64,000 nucleotides of DNA from Sepioteuthis lessoniana (taxonomy: Eukaryota > Mollusca > Cephalopoda > Myopsida > Loliginidae). Location: NCBI GenBank assembly GCA_963585895.1, contig OY757911.1, forward strand, positions 62,460,965 to 62,524,964, given 5' to 3'. Shown here piece by piece: positions 10,158 to 21,436 of the stretch. A program made the position numbers and the translations under genes. Position 1 is the stretch's first letter. Every line of letters begins with the position of its first letter. The notes under the pieces were generated by a model, which saw only the letters and a program-made list of their open reading frames with translations, was not told the DNA's origin and searched no databases.

Positions 10158-11034
10158 TGATTTTATCATCTGTCTAGACTACGTGCTTAGAGCATCGATT
10201 GATAAAATCAAAGAAAACGGTTTCAAGCTGACAAAGAAAAGAAGTAGAAGGTACCCCGCAAAAACAATTACCGACGCCGACAACGCCGATGACATAGCTC
10301 TTCTGGCAAATGCCCCTGCCCAAGCCGAAACCATACTGTATAGTGGCGAACAAGCAGCTGCAGGCATTGGCCTCCACATCAATGCATACAAAACGGAATA
10401 TATGTGCTTTAATCAAACAGGCGACATTTACACTCTAAACGGCAGCTCTCAGAAACTAGTTCACAAGTTCACCTACCTTGAAAGCAGTGTCTCATCAACT
10501 GGGACAGACATCGACACGCGACTAGTAAAGGCATGGTCAGCCATAAATAGCTATCGGTCATATGGAAGCCAGACCTGACCGATAAAATGAAACGCAGTTT
10601 CTTCCAAGAAGAGGTCGTATCGATACTGCTATATAGATGCACTACATGGACGCTAACTAAACGGATGGAAAAAATGCTTGACGGCAACTACACCAGAATG
10701 CTACGAGCAATATTACACAAGTCCTGGAGGCGGACCTCACAAAACAGCAGCTATACGGCCACCTACCACCCATCACGAAAACTATCAAAGTTACTCGCAC
10801 CAGACCTGTAGGACACTGCTGGAGAAGTAGGGACGAGCTCATTCGTGATGTACTCCTATGGACCCCTTCACATAGCCGAGCAAAAACAAGGCAACCAAAT
10901 CGAACCTACATACAGCAGCTCTGTGATTATATGGGGTGAAGCCCTGAGGACCAGCCAGAAGCGATGAACGATAGGGAGGGGTGGCGAGAGAGGGTAAGGG
11001 ATATCTGTGCTGGTGGCACGACAAGATAATGATG
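10158..11034 (+). pseudogene. RTE-type non-LTR retrotransposon, 3' part, fragment 1
   Basis: This is a 5'-truncated reverse transcriptase C-terminal half. It starts in FDFIICLDYVLR, which precedes the palm. The catalytic box normally read YADD is NADD here (DADNADDIALLAN), so a key Tyr is lost. The motifs QAAAGIGLHINAYKTEYMCF and FTYLESSVSSTGTDID follow. A stop at 10576-10578 and a frameshift lead to FFQEEVVSILLYRCTTWTL. Another frameshift occurs near 10735. The 3' end, acgacaagataatgatga, is typical of the related fragments here. Clade placement (RTE or RTE-X) is from recall. Confidence 0.85.
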
Positions 11035-11256
11035 AATTGAGCTTTGAAGAGTAGTTCGTTAACAAAATGTCAATTAACATTTTCTGTTTCTCATGCCGTA
11101 TCGATGCCATACTTGTTGAGATTGATTCTTTCACTCCTTTCGATTTTTTAACACCAGTTTTAACTGGTAGTCAGTCACTGAATTTCGAGTGACAACAAAT
11201 CTCCTCAAGTATCCAGGCGTTTTCTTAGTATTCTCGCTGATCTTAATGCTGTAGTC

Positions 11257-11893
11257 CATATAGTCTTGGGGCTGCCGAATACACCGACTGCACCAGTGCA
11301 GAGGGGTAAGACTCCCCCAACGAGTGTCCTGGATATAACACTAAACAATATGATGGTGAGACTCCAATAATACTGCAGCTTTGGAAAATGCGGATAACCC
11401 CTTTAATGCCATCAATCCCAGGTCCATCTGATAAGGTCCTTTGGGTCAAATAGAACTAAACTGTGTACTTATGCTAAACTGAAATACTTGAAGCAGGACT
11501 GCTTTAACATTTATATTGCGTACTTATTCTAAACTGAATGAAATGAAATAGAACTGTTTTTGCATTTAAACTGCGTACATATGCTAAACTAAATTCTCTG
11601 AATTAGAACTGTTTTTGTATGCTAAACTGAATTGTTTGAAATAGAAGTGTTTTGACATTCAACAGTGTGTAAACGAAAACTCTGCTTATACTAAACTGAA
11701 ACGTTTGAATTAAAACTATTTGACTAAACTAAATTTCTTGAAATAAAAATGCTTTTGAGGTTTAAACTGTGTACTCGTGCTAAACTGAATTGTTTGAAAA
11801 GGAACTGTTTATTGTATAAAAATGGATTTGGCATTAAATAACATAGAAAGGTTGATATGCCATAAAACCCAAACAAACAAGCAAACAAACAAA
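11257..11893 (+). mobile_element. element A copy 4
   Basis: The sense-orientation copy is 637 bp. The head starts tagtcttggggctgccgaat. About seven degenerate units (tatgctaaactgaatt, gaaatagaactgtttt) follow, then the stem-loop (ggcattaaataac...gttgatatgcc) and an aaacaaacaagcaaacaaac tail. Unit number is much higher than in copy 1, which explains the length difference. Confidence 0.88.
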
Positions 11894-11926
11894 TGATCTT
11901 AACAATGATGTTGTCTGTATTGTATT

Positions 11927-12370
11927 GGGCTCAGTCGGCTGTGGCTGTAGAATACACCAACTGCATCTCTGCAGACAGTTAAGACTCCTTCAACGTGTTT
12001 CTTCGGTATGACACTAAACAATCTTATAGTGAGTCTCCAGTGATACTGGGAATTTGAGAAATTGCCATCGCTCCCAGGTCTACACTGACTTGGAGAGGTA
12101 ACACTTGATAGGATCCTATTTATGGATTAAATAGAAGAAAACAGTGTATTTATGCTAAACTGAATTGTTTGAAATAGATTAGTTTTAGACATTTTAATTG
12201 TGTATTTATCCTAAACTGAATTATTTGAAATACAACTTTTTGGGGCGTTTAAACCGTGTACTTATGTTAAAATAAATTGTTTTAAATAAAACTGCTTATA
12301 TATATAAAAATGGATTTGGCATTAAATAACCTACGATGGTAGATATGCCATAAAACCAAACCAAACCAAA
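11927..12370 (+). mobile_element. element A copy 5
   Basis: The copy lies about 35 bp after copy 4 in the same orientation. It has the head gctcagtcggctgtggctgt, fewer repeat units, the stem-loop, and an aaaccaaaccaaaccaaa tail. Confidence 0.88.
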
Positions 12371-12671
12371 TGTATGGTCGTGATTCTTCCCTAGATTTCC
12401 AAACCTTTAAATCTCTTTTTCTAGGAACTTAAGGATTGTTCCTAGTTCGCCTACAATTACTGGTATCACCGGCATCTTCATGTTATACAATTCTTCAGTT
12501 TTCTGTCAAGATCAAAGTATTTGTCTACCTTTTCGTTTTCATATTTTTCTAGCAGTATAACACTGACATTAAATAAACGACGAACGTTGACATAGAATAA
12601 AGAAACTGAAACTAATCCAAGCTGAAATATAGTTAGGCGTGTACTTATTGGTGAGTGATAGTGTATAACAG
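12371..12671. other. unassigned DNA
   Basis: No repeat or gene is recognised. Confidence 0.4.
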
Positions 12672-12745
12672 AAGAGTCCCCGTAGTGTAATGGCTGATGT
12701 GTGGCTTCGAAGTAAGCGAGTTCAAACTCCTGTTGCTTTAATTTT
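12672..12745 (+). mobile_element. isolated tRNA-like SINE head
   Basis: It reads gagtccccgtagtgtaatgg...gcgagttcaaactcc, with A-box-like and B-box-like segments. It is the head of the stem-loop-tail SINE family without body or tail. The anticodon arm is degenerate and it is not a plausible tRNA gene. Confidence 0.6.
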
Positions 12746-12855
12746 ATCATGTTTTATCAGAAATAATAAAATCTTGGTACCATTGGTTAGATAAACCTCA
12801 AACAATTTATCTTAAAAATCAATATCTTTAAAACCCAAAATACCAAAATTTTATT

Positions 12856-13298
12856 GGCAACTACACCAGAATGGTCGTGTCGATACTGCTATATAGATGC
12901 ACTACATGGACGCTAACTAAACGGATGGAAAAAATGCTTGACGGCAACTACACCAGAATGCTGCGAGCAATATTCAACAAGTCCTGGAGGCAACACCCCA
13001 CAAAGCAGCAGCTATGCGGCCACCTACCACTCATCACAACTATCCAATTTACACGAACCAGACATGTAGGACACTGCTGGAGAAGTAGAGACGAGCTCAT
13101 AAGTGATGTACTCCAATGGACTCCTTCACATGGCCGTGAAAAAGCAGGACAGCAAGCTCGAACCTACATATAGCCGCTCTGTGAGGATACGGGATGTAGC
13201 CTTGAGGACCTACCGGAATTGATGAACGATAGGGAGGGGTGGCGAGAGAGGTTCAGGGATATTCACGCTGATGGCGCGACAAGAAGATGATTATTATT
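12856..13298 (+). pseudogene. RTE-type non-LTR retrotransposon, 3' part, fragment 2
   Basis: A strongly 5'-truncated copy encodes VVSILLYRCTTWTLTKRMEK, then LDGNYTRMLRAIFNKSWRQH, HVGHCWRSRDELISDVL and RARTYI-type motifs. The frame is open until a stop near 13171, after which CEDTGCSLEDLPELMNDREG continues. The 18-mer ggcaactacaccagaatg at the 5' junction (12856-12873) also occurs inside the element (12943-12960). This indicates a template jump or internal duplication at the truncation point. Confidence 0.85.
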
Positions 13299-13371
13299 TC
13301 TACTGAAACATTGTTGAATAAAAACCATATTTATTGGCCTTATTAATTTTACAGCATTTGAATTCTTGTTC

Positions 13372-13592
13372 TGGTTTCCTTGTTTCATGGCATATCAGTC
13401 TTCAGGTGTTATTTAATGACAAAGTCATTGGAGAAGAACAGCAAGGGTGCGATTTTACTTATTCCTGGGAGGATACGGAGGTTTCATACCTTTCCAAAGC
13501 GTATCAATCTGAAAGTGAACACAAGAGCACAACTCGAATTCGAACTCACTTATTTCGAAGTTGTAGTTCAGCATTTACGCCACGGGGACTGC
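13372..13592 (-). mobile_element. tRNA-derived SINE with stem-loop tail
   Basis: The reverse copy runs through tail (catggcatatcagtc), loop and body (cctgggaggatacgg, cctttccaaagcgta) to the head (aattcgaactcac...cgccacggggactgcc). It has diverged by many substitutions. Confidence 0.75.
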
Positions 13593-13974
13593 CTTCATCG
13601 AAATCCTGTATTAAAAAAATAATATTATGATAACTGTAACTAGATAAAAATTGCATGAATATAAAGTGTGTATATTTTTCTGGTGCTCAGTATTCATAAT
13701 TATTTTAGAGAGGCTCTATATTGTAAAGTTAAGTAATAAATAATGCAAAATAATAATCGCTTTAATCGAATAATGTTCTATCAAAAATTATAAAATCTTG
13801 ATGCTTTTCGTTTGGAAGAATATTAACTTTTTATGCTGTGGAGTGGACTCATCTATGTGTTGTATACTCAGTAAACAGGATTTACGAAATTCAATGAACG
13901 AACGAAACACTTCTTTATAAAAATATATCTCTCATTTTATTCTCGAATGGTGTCCACAGTTTGTTGTTAGTTTG
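13593..13974. other. unassigned AT-rich DNA
   Basis: Nothing recognised. Confidence 0.5.
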
Positions 13975-14285
13975 AGAGATCATTGGAGAGACATATACTC
14001 AGAGAGGGGACTTCTCCTTGCTCCATACCTTCTTCTGAGAGCCAGAGGGTGCCAACGCTTGCACCCCCTTGCAAGCCGTATCGTCAGAGACAACCTAACG
14101 CCTCTGATCGGCTGTGTGTCCCTGGCTCGACTCTCGATCCTCTGCCTCTCTCTAAAACTGACTGCGTTGTTCTCATATCACGTGGTCTTCATCAGGTTAC
14201 GCACCTGTTGGACCTGACTGCCCCGACGCAGTGCCATCTCCCTGTTTACTAATCACGACGTGACAGCTTGTCAAAGCACACGAGG
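13975..14285. repeat. anonymous GC-rich block
   Basis: About 310 bp has clearly higher GC and CpG content than its flanks (for example gccccgacgcagtgccatct). Two overlapping plus-strand ORFs of 81 and 89 codons have no recognisable domain. It may be an old repeat such as a solo LTR. Confidence 0.35.
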
Positions 14286-14361
14286 AACGAACCGAAAATC
14301 CATATCACTTGTTATATAACATATGGTCAATAGATACATACTTAATTATATCATTCTATCT

Positions 14362-14384
14362 TTATATATATATATATATATATA
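14362..14384. repeat. (TA)n microsatellite
   Basis: Short TA tract. Confidence 0.9.
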
Positions 14385-14465
14385 CATATGATTTTTACAT
14401 AATTAAATCCTTTAAGATTCATAATTGAGCGATAAATTGTTAAAAGAACTATAATCTCAAAACTC

Positions 14466-14466
14466 T

Positions 14467-14522
<56 letters not shown>
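14466..14522. repeat. (GT)n-(GA)n microsatellite
   Basis: GT repeats switch directly to GA repeats, the same arrangement as at 3301-3377. Confidence 0.95.
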
Positions 14523-14527
<5 letters not shown>

Positions 14528-14558
14528 CATCAAATCAGAAAATATATGAAATATTAGT

Positions 14559-15081
14559 TTGCTTTGCTTTGGTTTTATAGCCTATCAAATATTGTAGGTT
14601 ATTCAATGCCAAACCCTGTTTATACATATAAATTAAATTTATGATTTGTAAACACATTTTATTGATAATACTTTTAAACAAGATTAATTTCACTCTTTTG
14701 CACACAGTTAAGTGTTTCCAAGTATTGCTATGTATCATTAACAATTCAATTGACATCAGACATTTGTTTACACTCAGTTAAATGATCAAACGGCTCTCTT
14801 TCTAGAAATTCAATTTAGCGTAAGTCATTTGTTTGCACAAGGTTAACTGTCAAATACCTCTATTGGATTCATTGATATGATCCGATTTAATGCTACCACT
14901 CCGGACCAGAGTGGACGTGGGAGCAATAGCAACGAAGGTGTCCTCCACATTCCGTAAATCTCCAAGACTGGAGTCTCAACATCGAATGGTTTTGTATCAT
15001 ATCCTGCACACTCGTTTTGGGGTCTTACGCATCTGCAGAGATGCAATCAGTTTGTTTTAAAACCCTAGCAGACTGGGTTAA
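14559..15081 (-). mobile_element. element A copy 6
   Basis: The reverse copy runs from the tail (tttgctttgctttggtttta) and stem-loop to the head (ctagcagactggg). Its repeat zone has the cacacagttaa and aagtattgctatgtat units that also occur in the LINE 3'UTR at 25557-25876. Confidence 0.85.
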
Positions 15082-15430
15082 GAAATATTTTTGACAAAGT
15101 GGAAAACAATTTAGTAACATATTTCACCCTCTTGCTTCTTCATAGTCTGTAAATATTCAGCCATGATAATCGTCTACCAGTGACGACTTTTTTTTCATTT
15201 TGGCGTCCATTTTTATTCAATTCTATTTTAATCATTTTGTATCTTTCTCTATAAACATCCTTTTCTATTTTAATATTAACGTTACAATAAACGGAGATAA
15301 GAATTCCGAAGATTAATCAATTGCAATCTTTTATCAAAAAATGAACACAGTTTCGATAAACCGGTGACGGAGTTTATCATTTAGATTAAGATTATGATTT
15401 AAATTATTGGGCTCGAACACTAATCTTATA
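15082..15430. other. unassigned AT-rich DNA
   Basis: Nothing recognised. The right edge carries one target-site duplication of the next SINE (actaatcttata, 15419-15430). Confidence 0.5.
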
Positions 15431-15671
15431 GTGGGGGTGTCCTCGTGGTGTAATGGTTAAAGCGATGGACTGCAGAATCGTAATACGCGAGTTCGTACTC
15501 CAGTCGTGCTATTACGTTCACTTTCGGGCAAATACCCTTGGGAAAGGTATGAACACCCTTATCCTCCCAGCTATGGGTTAAATAGTACCACTACTATTCT
15601 TCCAGGAGAATGGCTTTGGCATTAAATAACCTAAAAAGAGTTGATATGCCATTAAACAAAGAAACCAAACC
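15431..15671 (+). mobile_element. tRNA-derived SINE with stem-loop tail, full length
   Basis: This is the best copy of its family. The tRNA-like head has A box tggtgtaatgg and B box gagttcgtactcc. The body runs cactttcgggcaaataccct to cctcccagctatgggttaaa. The stem-loop tail is ggcattaaataacc...gttgatatgcc, followed by aaacaaagaaacc. The flanks actaatcttata (15419-15430) and actaatcgtata (15672-15683) agree at 11 of 12 positions and are the target-site duplication. It resembles the tRNA-related SINEs known from octopus. The tail is shared with element A and with the LINE end at 25557. Confidence 0.88.
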
Positions 15672-15683
15672 AACTAATCGTAT

Positions 15684-16359
15684 ATCATCTATTTATTCGA
15701 TTTTATTTTAGTTTTTCATCTTTTTTTTAAGCAGTGCGATATTTTTATAATCTCTCCTTTAGTTTTTTTGTAATTTTCTCTAATATATTCATTAGGAATA
15801 TATTTTCATTTGTTTTCACTCCAATTCATAAACTTCTGCCGAGGAAGTGATGCAGTGCTGGATCTAGAGAAAAGTTAATCTAGTCAATAACAATATGAAA
15901 AGATGACAACGAGTTAACATCAGGAAAAAAGAAAAATCATACACGTGGTTACAGAAAAATACCACACTCGACATCATCGGTGTTGCCCTCTTTCTAAATT
16001 TCTCTTAGGAACAAGAAGACGTGAAGTGGTATTCTTGAGTTGACGAAAGACCAATTGCAGCCCCCCACCCATGAGGCTGCAGTTTCGCTTGTCCCGAAGT
16101 TTAAGTCGGTAACACAATTACTTACTGGCCCTTTTCAAAAATCCTTTACTCCGATAGTGACCGTTTCTCGCACCTACACCAAGAGTTTACGTGCTTGACT
16201 CTTTGTTGTCGGTTACAGCCGGATACCAGGTTCACTTGTATTGGAAAAACCACTGTATTACAGTTGCAGCCTTGTCATTTGGTATTTTGAGGAGATTTCT
16301 TGGTCTGTAAACACCAATTATTTTGAGACACATAGATTTAATAATCTTCTCAAAATCAG

Positions 16360-16362
<3 letters not shown>
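15684..16362. other. unassigned DNA
   Basis: AT-rich to about 16000, then somewhat more GC-rich at 16020-16235. No motif or repeat recognised. Confidence 0.45.

Positions 16363-16421
<59 letters not shown>
16363..16421. repeat. (AT)n-(GT)n microsatellite
   Basis: AT 16363-16396 followed by GT 16397-16421. Confidence 0.95.
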
Positions 16422-16674
16422 GTTCATTACTGATAAATGCAAAACCAAGGTGAATATCCTATTAGAGTGCTAAATCCATAATGTTTAATAGTGCCTGCTA
16501 ATATCAGTTTATCTCAGTGTGTTCATATCGGAAACTGAAAATGCTACCATTTTTTTGTCATTTTATTTTCTTTTCAATCTTGATTTTTTTTTATATATAT
16601 GTCTCGTACGTCTATGCGTTTCCACTTTTACATTCATTATTTTGAACAACCAGATGTTTGCTTTTGACATTAAC

Positions 16675-16701
16675 ACACACACAAACACACACTCACATAG
16701 G

Positions 16702-16746
<45 letters not shown>
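16675..16746. repeat. (AC)n and (AT)n microsatellite
   Basis: Interrupted AC repeats, a short spacer, then (AT)n at 16713-16746. Confidence 0.9.
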
Positions 16747-16748
<2 letters not shown>

Positions 16749-16951
16749 CTCCGTATATTTACAGAATGAAGTAAAATGTAGAGGCTGTTGATATTCTTTC
16801 AAAACCAATTTAATTTACTTTACGAATGTGCAAAAAGTGAAAATTTCTTTGTCAAAATGGAATTACTTGTTTTGAACAAGACTGCAATAAAAATATTTCA
16901 GAGAAAAGAATTCCTGCAAAATCTAGTAAAATGTCAGTTAAGAGTCATTCT

Positions 16952-17004
16952 GTTAAACGTTTTGAGTGTGGCCAAGTGTTTAACGATTTGAGTGTGACCA
17001 AGTG
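16952..17004 (+). repeat. 26-bp tandem duplication
   Basis: Two adjacent copies of a unit ending ttgagtgtgRccaagt. Confidence 0.75.
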
Positions 17005-17397
17005 TATAAATCAATGGCAGAAATAGTGCCTCATATGTAAAACAGGTATGATACTTTATAAAATAATTGAAATGTTTATCTACAAACAACTGTTCATACA
17101 TAAAGAACATTTCTTTACAAAGCTTTTACACAAGGGAACGTAATGTATTTTTGCTGTTAGCCGATTGTATCATTAACTGTCCAGAAAAAGGTTCTAGCAA
17201 AGTAGTTCCACGGGTGAAATGGTAAAACTGCTAATACAACACATACACTCTTCAAGTTTCATCACCAATGTAAGCAATGTACAGGAAGGTTTATCTTTCA
17301 TTTAATCATTCTTCACCAAAAAAAACTTTTTATTTTTATTTTCACAATACAAGATGACAGTGTATATTATTTACCTACCCATCCACACACATAGGAA
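17005..17397. other. unassigned DNA
   Basis: Nothing recognised. Confidence 0.45.
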
Positions 17398-17643
17398 GCC
17401 TCAAAGGTCAATTTTTAGCGTAGTTTCACAGGTTTTAAGTCAGAGTTTTTCTTCTAGACCGGTTGTCATACCAAAATTAATGCACCTAGTATCTACTATT
17501 TACCCATATCTGGAAGAATGATAATTGGATTTGTCCTTTTCCCAACGGTGTAAACGCGATGTGAAATGCAAATAGTCTTGTACATGATTCGAATTCAGGT
17601 CACCTTATCTATTGGCTACGACGCTAACCATTACACCACGAAC
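17398..17643 (-). mobile_element. SINE family B (tail B), copy 1
   Basis: The reverse copy runs from its 3' end (tcaaaggtcaattttt) through the body (tactatttacccatatctgg) to the tRNA-like head (gattcgaattcaggtcacc...ggctacgacgctaaccatta). Confidence 0.75.
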
Positions 17644-17676
17644 AATCAGTTTTTAAATTAAATCATCCGCAAGAGG

Positions 17677-17910
17677 TGGATGTAACACAAGGTCAACATT
17701 TTTAAGCCGAGTTTAGCAAGTTTGAATCCAGATTTTTCCTTCTCCATGGCCGGTTGCTTTACTAAACTTAAAGAACTCAGTCTGTCCTACTATTTGTTCA
17801 TACATGGAGTGAGAACAGTTGGATTGGCGCTGTGTAAAATGCAAACTGCCTGGTGCAGGATTTGAACTCTGGTCGCTATTTCTATTTCCAACGACTATAA
17901 CCATCATCAC
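17677..17910 (-). mobile_element. SINE family B, copy 2
   Basis: The copy has the same orientation, 33 bp away. It contains gtaacacaaggtcaac, tttccttctccatggccggt and a head with the B-box-like gcaggatttgaactct in reverse. It is more worn than the copy at 18645. Confidence 0.75.
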
Positions 17911-18165
17911 AGCAAACAGTGTGAAATGAAAATTACGCCATCTACACACATATGCTCGGATGGATGGATGGACCTTCGTAGAAGCTGTATCTAACTCCTG
18001 TATCATATCTTTTATTAGTTTATTTACAGCTTAATTCAAAACCAAGCTAAATATCATCTAAGAGGGCTAATTCCATAATTTCTGTCAGGGGTAGTATTTA
18101 TGTGTCCATACTAAGCTCTTTCTCTCTCTTTCTCTTTCTTTCAGTCTGTTTATCTTATATAAGTA

Positions 18166-18316
18166 AGTAAAGTTGGCGACCATAGTCGAGGGTAACCCGA
18201 AGGCTCCCTTTTCGATAGCTACTACACCAAGGTGTAGGGGAGGGCGCTACTCCTTCCCTGGATTGCTCCACTTTACCCTTGATCCGTACCTTATAATGCT
18301 GAGTGTTAAGCAAGGA
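18166..18316 (-). mobile_element. SINE family C, 5'-truncated
   Basis: The reverse 3' part reads aagtaaagttggcgaccata...ccctggattgctcca...ataatgctgagtgttaagca. It breaks off before the tRNA-like head and runs into TA/CTAT repeats. Confidence 0.8.
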
Positions 18317-18330
18317 TATCTTATACTATC

Positions 18331-18402
18331 TTATATATATAAATATATATATATATACATTAGCATCTATCTATCTATATATATATATATATATATATAT
18401 AT
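18331..18402. repeat. (TA)n/(CTAT)n microsatellite
   Basis: TA and CTAT repeats are mixed. Looser ctatct repeats continue to about 18590. Confidence 0.9.
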
Positions 18403-18644
18403 CTAAGATGGTTTATATCAATCTCCGTCTGTTCATATCTGTCAATCAATCAATCTTTCTAACTATCGATCAAAGCCGGTTAATACCAATCTATCTATCT
18501 TAATTTGTGCATATCTTTCCATCTATCTCATTCTGTTACTCTCTATCTCTGTCTATTCTTATGTATCTGCCTATCTATCTCTCGACCAATCCAATTCTGA
18601 ATTCTCGCGAGCTGTACTCCATAAAAATTTACCTTATGTCACAA

Positions 18645-18935
18645 GGGGTGTCCTCGTGGTGTAATGGTTAAAGCGATGAACTGCGGAATCGTAGTACGCG
18701 AGTTCGTACTCCAGTCGCGCTATTACGTTCACTTTCGGGCAAATACCCTTGGGAAAGGTATGAACCCCCTTATTCTCCCTCCAGCTATGGGTAAATAGTA
18801 GGACGGACTAGGTTCTTCAGCCTTGGTGAGGCAACTAGTCTAGGAGAAGGAAAACTCTGAATTCAAACCTGTTAAACTCCGCTTAAAAATTGACCTTGTG
18901 TCATATCCTGCCCGAGCGGAGGGGTTGGTAAATAG
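18645..18935 (+). mobile_element. complete SINE: tRNA-like head with tail B, perfect TSD
   Basis: The 291-bp insertion is flanked by a perfect 15-bp duplication, taccttatgtcacaa, at 18630-18644 and 18936-18950. The head (ggggtgtcctcgtggtgtaa...gcgagttcgtactcc) and body (gggcaaataccc...ccagctatgggtaaatagta) match the SINE at 15431 almost base for base. After that the sequence switches to a different 3' part (ggacggactaggttcttcag...attgaccttgtgtcatat). This is the youngest-looking retroinsertion in the window. It shows that one head exists with two unrelated tails. Confidence 0.92.
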
Positions 18936-18950
18936 TACCTTATGTCACAA

Positions 18951-20820
18951 CCTGACAGTGAGATAATGTTTAGGTGAACATCTATATCCTTGATATGATC
19001 TCCATATGTGGACCAACAAAGTCAACGAATTGCTTGGCGAGAAAAAAACGCTTGGCAATCGAAATATCAACACAATTCATTACACTCTATCACCCCAGAT
19101 AAGGAATATTGCAGAGGTTTCATTTCATTTTTTTTAATTTCCAATCTGATGATTTATGGAATTTGTAGCCATTTCATTAGCCCAGTCAATGATTTTAATC
19201 AGTTAACATTAGGTTCTAGTACTAATTATTTAAATAATGTTAGTCATGTATTTATTTCTGCTTACATAGAATTAAGGAAATGACTGAAGTGATAGACAGC
19301 AAAATATATGTTCTATTATGATGTTACTCAATACATATGAGTTATGATATTTTACTCGAAAGTAGTTTGATGAAGACCTTATGATGAAAAGCAATGATGA
19401 AGGCCCAATATAGTCAGATTAAATGTCATAATTCGGACAGTTTGTCGACTTGAAAATATTATTAATAAATAAAAAAGCCATCTTATCAAATCTGACAACA
19501 TTGTTTTATTTTAGGTACAGATTTATTGCAGAATATTTGGGGGTGCGTTACAAACTCAAATTAAAACTATCATTTCACTTCCCAAACCTGAAATATCGCT
19601 AATCAATAATCGTTACAAACTTCATCTTTCTAATAGTTTGCATTAGAACCCTTTTGCAGAATCCAGGTTATAATTATTATTTGCAAAATGAATTTCCGTT
19701 TTGCTATTCAATTTGTTGGTGTTTGTTTTCGTTTTGTTTTATGACATAAAGGATATTCATTCACACTGATCAAATCAAATCTGAACATGCGACTTCTCTA
19801 TAATTAGTGGCGCAAAGTGAATGAAATGAGGTTTATTTAATAAACGCTGCTCTCAGGGAAAACAAACAGTCAAGTTCTTTACATAAAGCTAATTACAAAT
19901 GCCAATAGGTTTAATATGGAATATCTTTTTTGGTAAGGAAACTTTTAGATAAGATAAGGGCTAAATTCCTGTTTTCATTTTAACCCATATCGATCGTACA
20001 AGACAACTCTTAAGTTACTTAATCATAAAAGACGATAGAGAAATAAATCCAAGCGAGGAAATGAATGCTTTAAAATAAATGCTTTTTAATATAGAATTAT
20101 GTTAGTATTATCTTAACAGAATGCTTGTAAATCGTAAGAATTATCGGTTTGTTATCAGTAAGTCATATAATACGGAAATATCACATTTAGGTTATATCCT
20201 GTAATGACAATATTAGTGCGTGATGAAAAGTCCTTGTTCCTACCAAGAAGGGAATTATCTGGGACTATGAAATATGTATGCTATTAAATATATTACTTAC
20301 GGCTATCCAACAAAGTAAGTTAAGAGACTTCTCGGTTGGGCCGAGTTCTTTTCGGGACACTCACGTATCTTACAAAGTAAACGTTCCGTGTCGTATTTAC
20401 CGGTTGTATTTTCGTAATCATTTAATAACAGCGTTTCAGAAATACCCAAGTGATAGATACTTTTTTAAGAAATTTGGCATCACCCAAAAATCCACAATAT
20501 ATTTTGATTTAAGAACAGCAACAAAAAACATTTCAAGCAAAATATTTTCTATTGTGTGCAGATTTTCTTCTTTTTTTTTTCTGATTAACGGCATTGTTTC
20601 GCTTCTCACGTTGAAGTTTTCAATACAATATCAATCGATTTTATTTCTCCGAAGATTTATCTTTATAAAAATGCAATATGTTTAATTGTTAAGTGATACT
20701 TTGTGATTTTTTTGATTGAATAAAGCACTTTTGATTAATCAAAAAGTTTTTCTTACAAAATACCCGCCGCCCTTTCAGTATAACTGTATCCCCCGAAAAG
20801 AGATAAAACCCTTTTACAAA
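18951..20820. other. unassigned AT-rich DNA
   Basis: About 1.9 kb has no repeat match. A 135-codon plus-strand ORF (20278-20685) starts at ATG but is rich in Phe, Ile and Ser, has no recognisable domain and no flanking gene structure. I treat it as chance. Confidence 0.5.
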
Positions 20821-20990
20821 AGGGGTGTCCTGGATTTGGTGATGAGATTAGAGTTCTCAAAAATTGGTAAACGTGAACTACCCCTTCATTGCCATCACTC
20901 CCACGTCCAATCTGATCAGGAGTAATTGTACCTGCAATTGTCCCACCTGTGGGTCAAATAGATCCATTTAAAACTATTTCTATTCGACAG
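20821..20990 (+). mobile_element. element A copy 7, head fragment
   Basis: It retains ggggtgtcctgga, accccttcattgccatcact, ccacgtccaatctgatcagg and gggtcaaatagatcc from the A head, with many changes. The repeat zone and tail are absent. Confidence 0.7.
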
Positions 20991-21198
20991 GAATATTTGA
21001 TGCACAAAAAAGTGTAAACTATATTTATTAAAAATACTTACTTCAAGCAATAAACGTTTTTAAAGGTTACTGTGAGTTTCTTTAAACCCAATAACTGTGC
21101 AAATAAATGACTATTTATAAATAGAAATAATTACTCGAGCCATATAATTATTAGTATTAGATAGGAATACTTGAAACAAAACAGGTCTGCACAAATTA

Positions 21199-21436
21199 GG
21201 TTTGGTTTCTTTGTTTTATTGCATATCAACCTTTGTAGGTTATTTAATTCCAAAGCCATTCTCCTAGAAGAATAGTAGTGCTACTATTTAACCCATTGCT
21301 GGGAGGATAAGGGGATCCATACCTTTCCTAAGGGTATTTACCCGAAAGTGAATGTAATAGCGCGACTGGAGTACGAACTCGCGTCCTACGATTCTGCAGT
21401 CCATCGCTTTAACCATTACACCACGAGGACACCCAT
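21199..21436 (-). mobile_element. tRNA-derived SINE with stem-loop tail, full length
   Basis: The reverse copy is intact from the tail (gtttggtttctttgttttat, gcatatcaacctttgtaggt) to the head (gagtacgaactcgcgtc...ccattacaccacgaggacac). The flanking tctgcacaaatta (21186-21198) and tctgcgcaaatta (21437-21449) are its target-site duplication, 12 of 13 identical. Confidence 0.9.

Noticed and set aside
15431-15505. A functional tRNA gene at the SINE heads (also 18645, 61626 and others)
   Set aside because: A and B boxes are present but the heads continue into SINE bodies, are multicopy, and do not close into a good acceptor stem and anticodon loop by eye.
20278-20685. 135-codon ORF as a possible host gene
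   Set aside because: No recognisable domain, strongly AT-driven composition and no splice or gene context. The length is unremarkable by chance in 64 kb on six frames.
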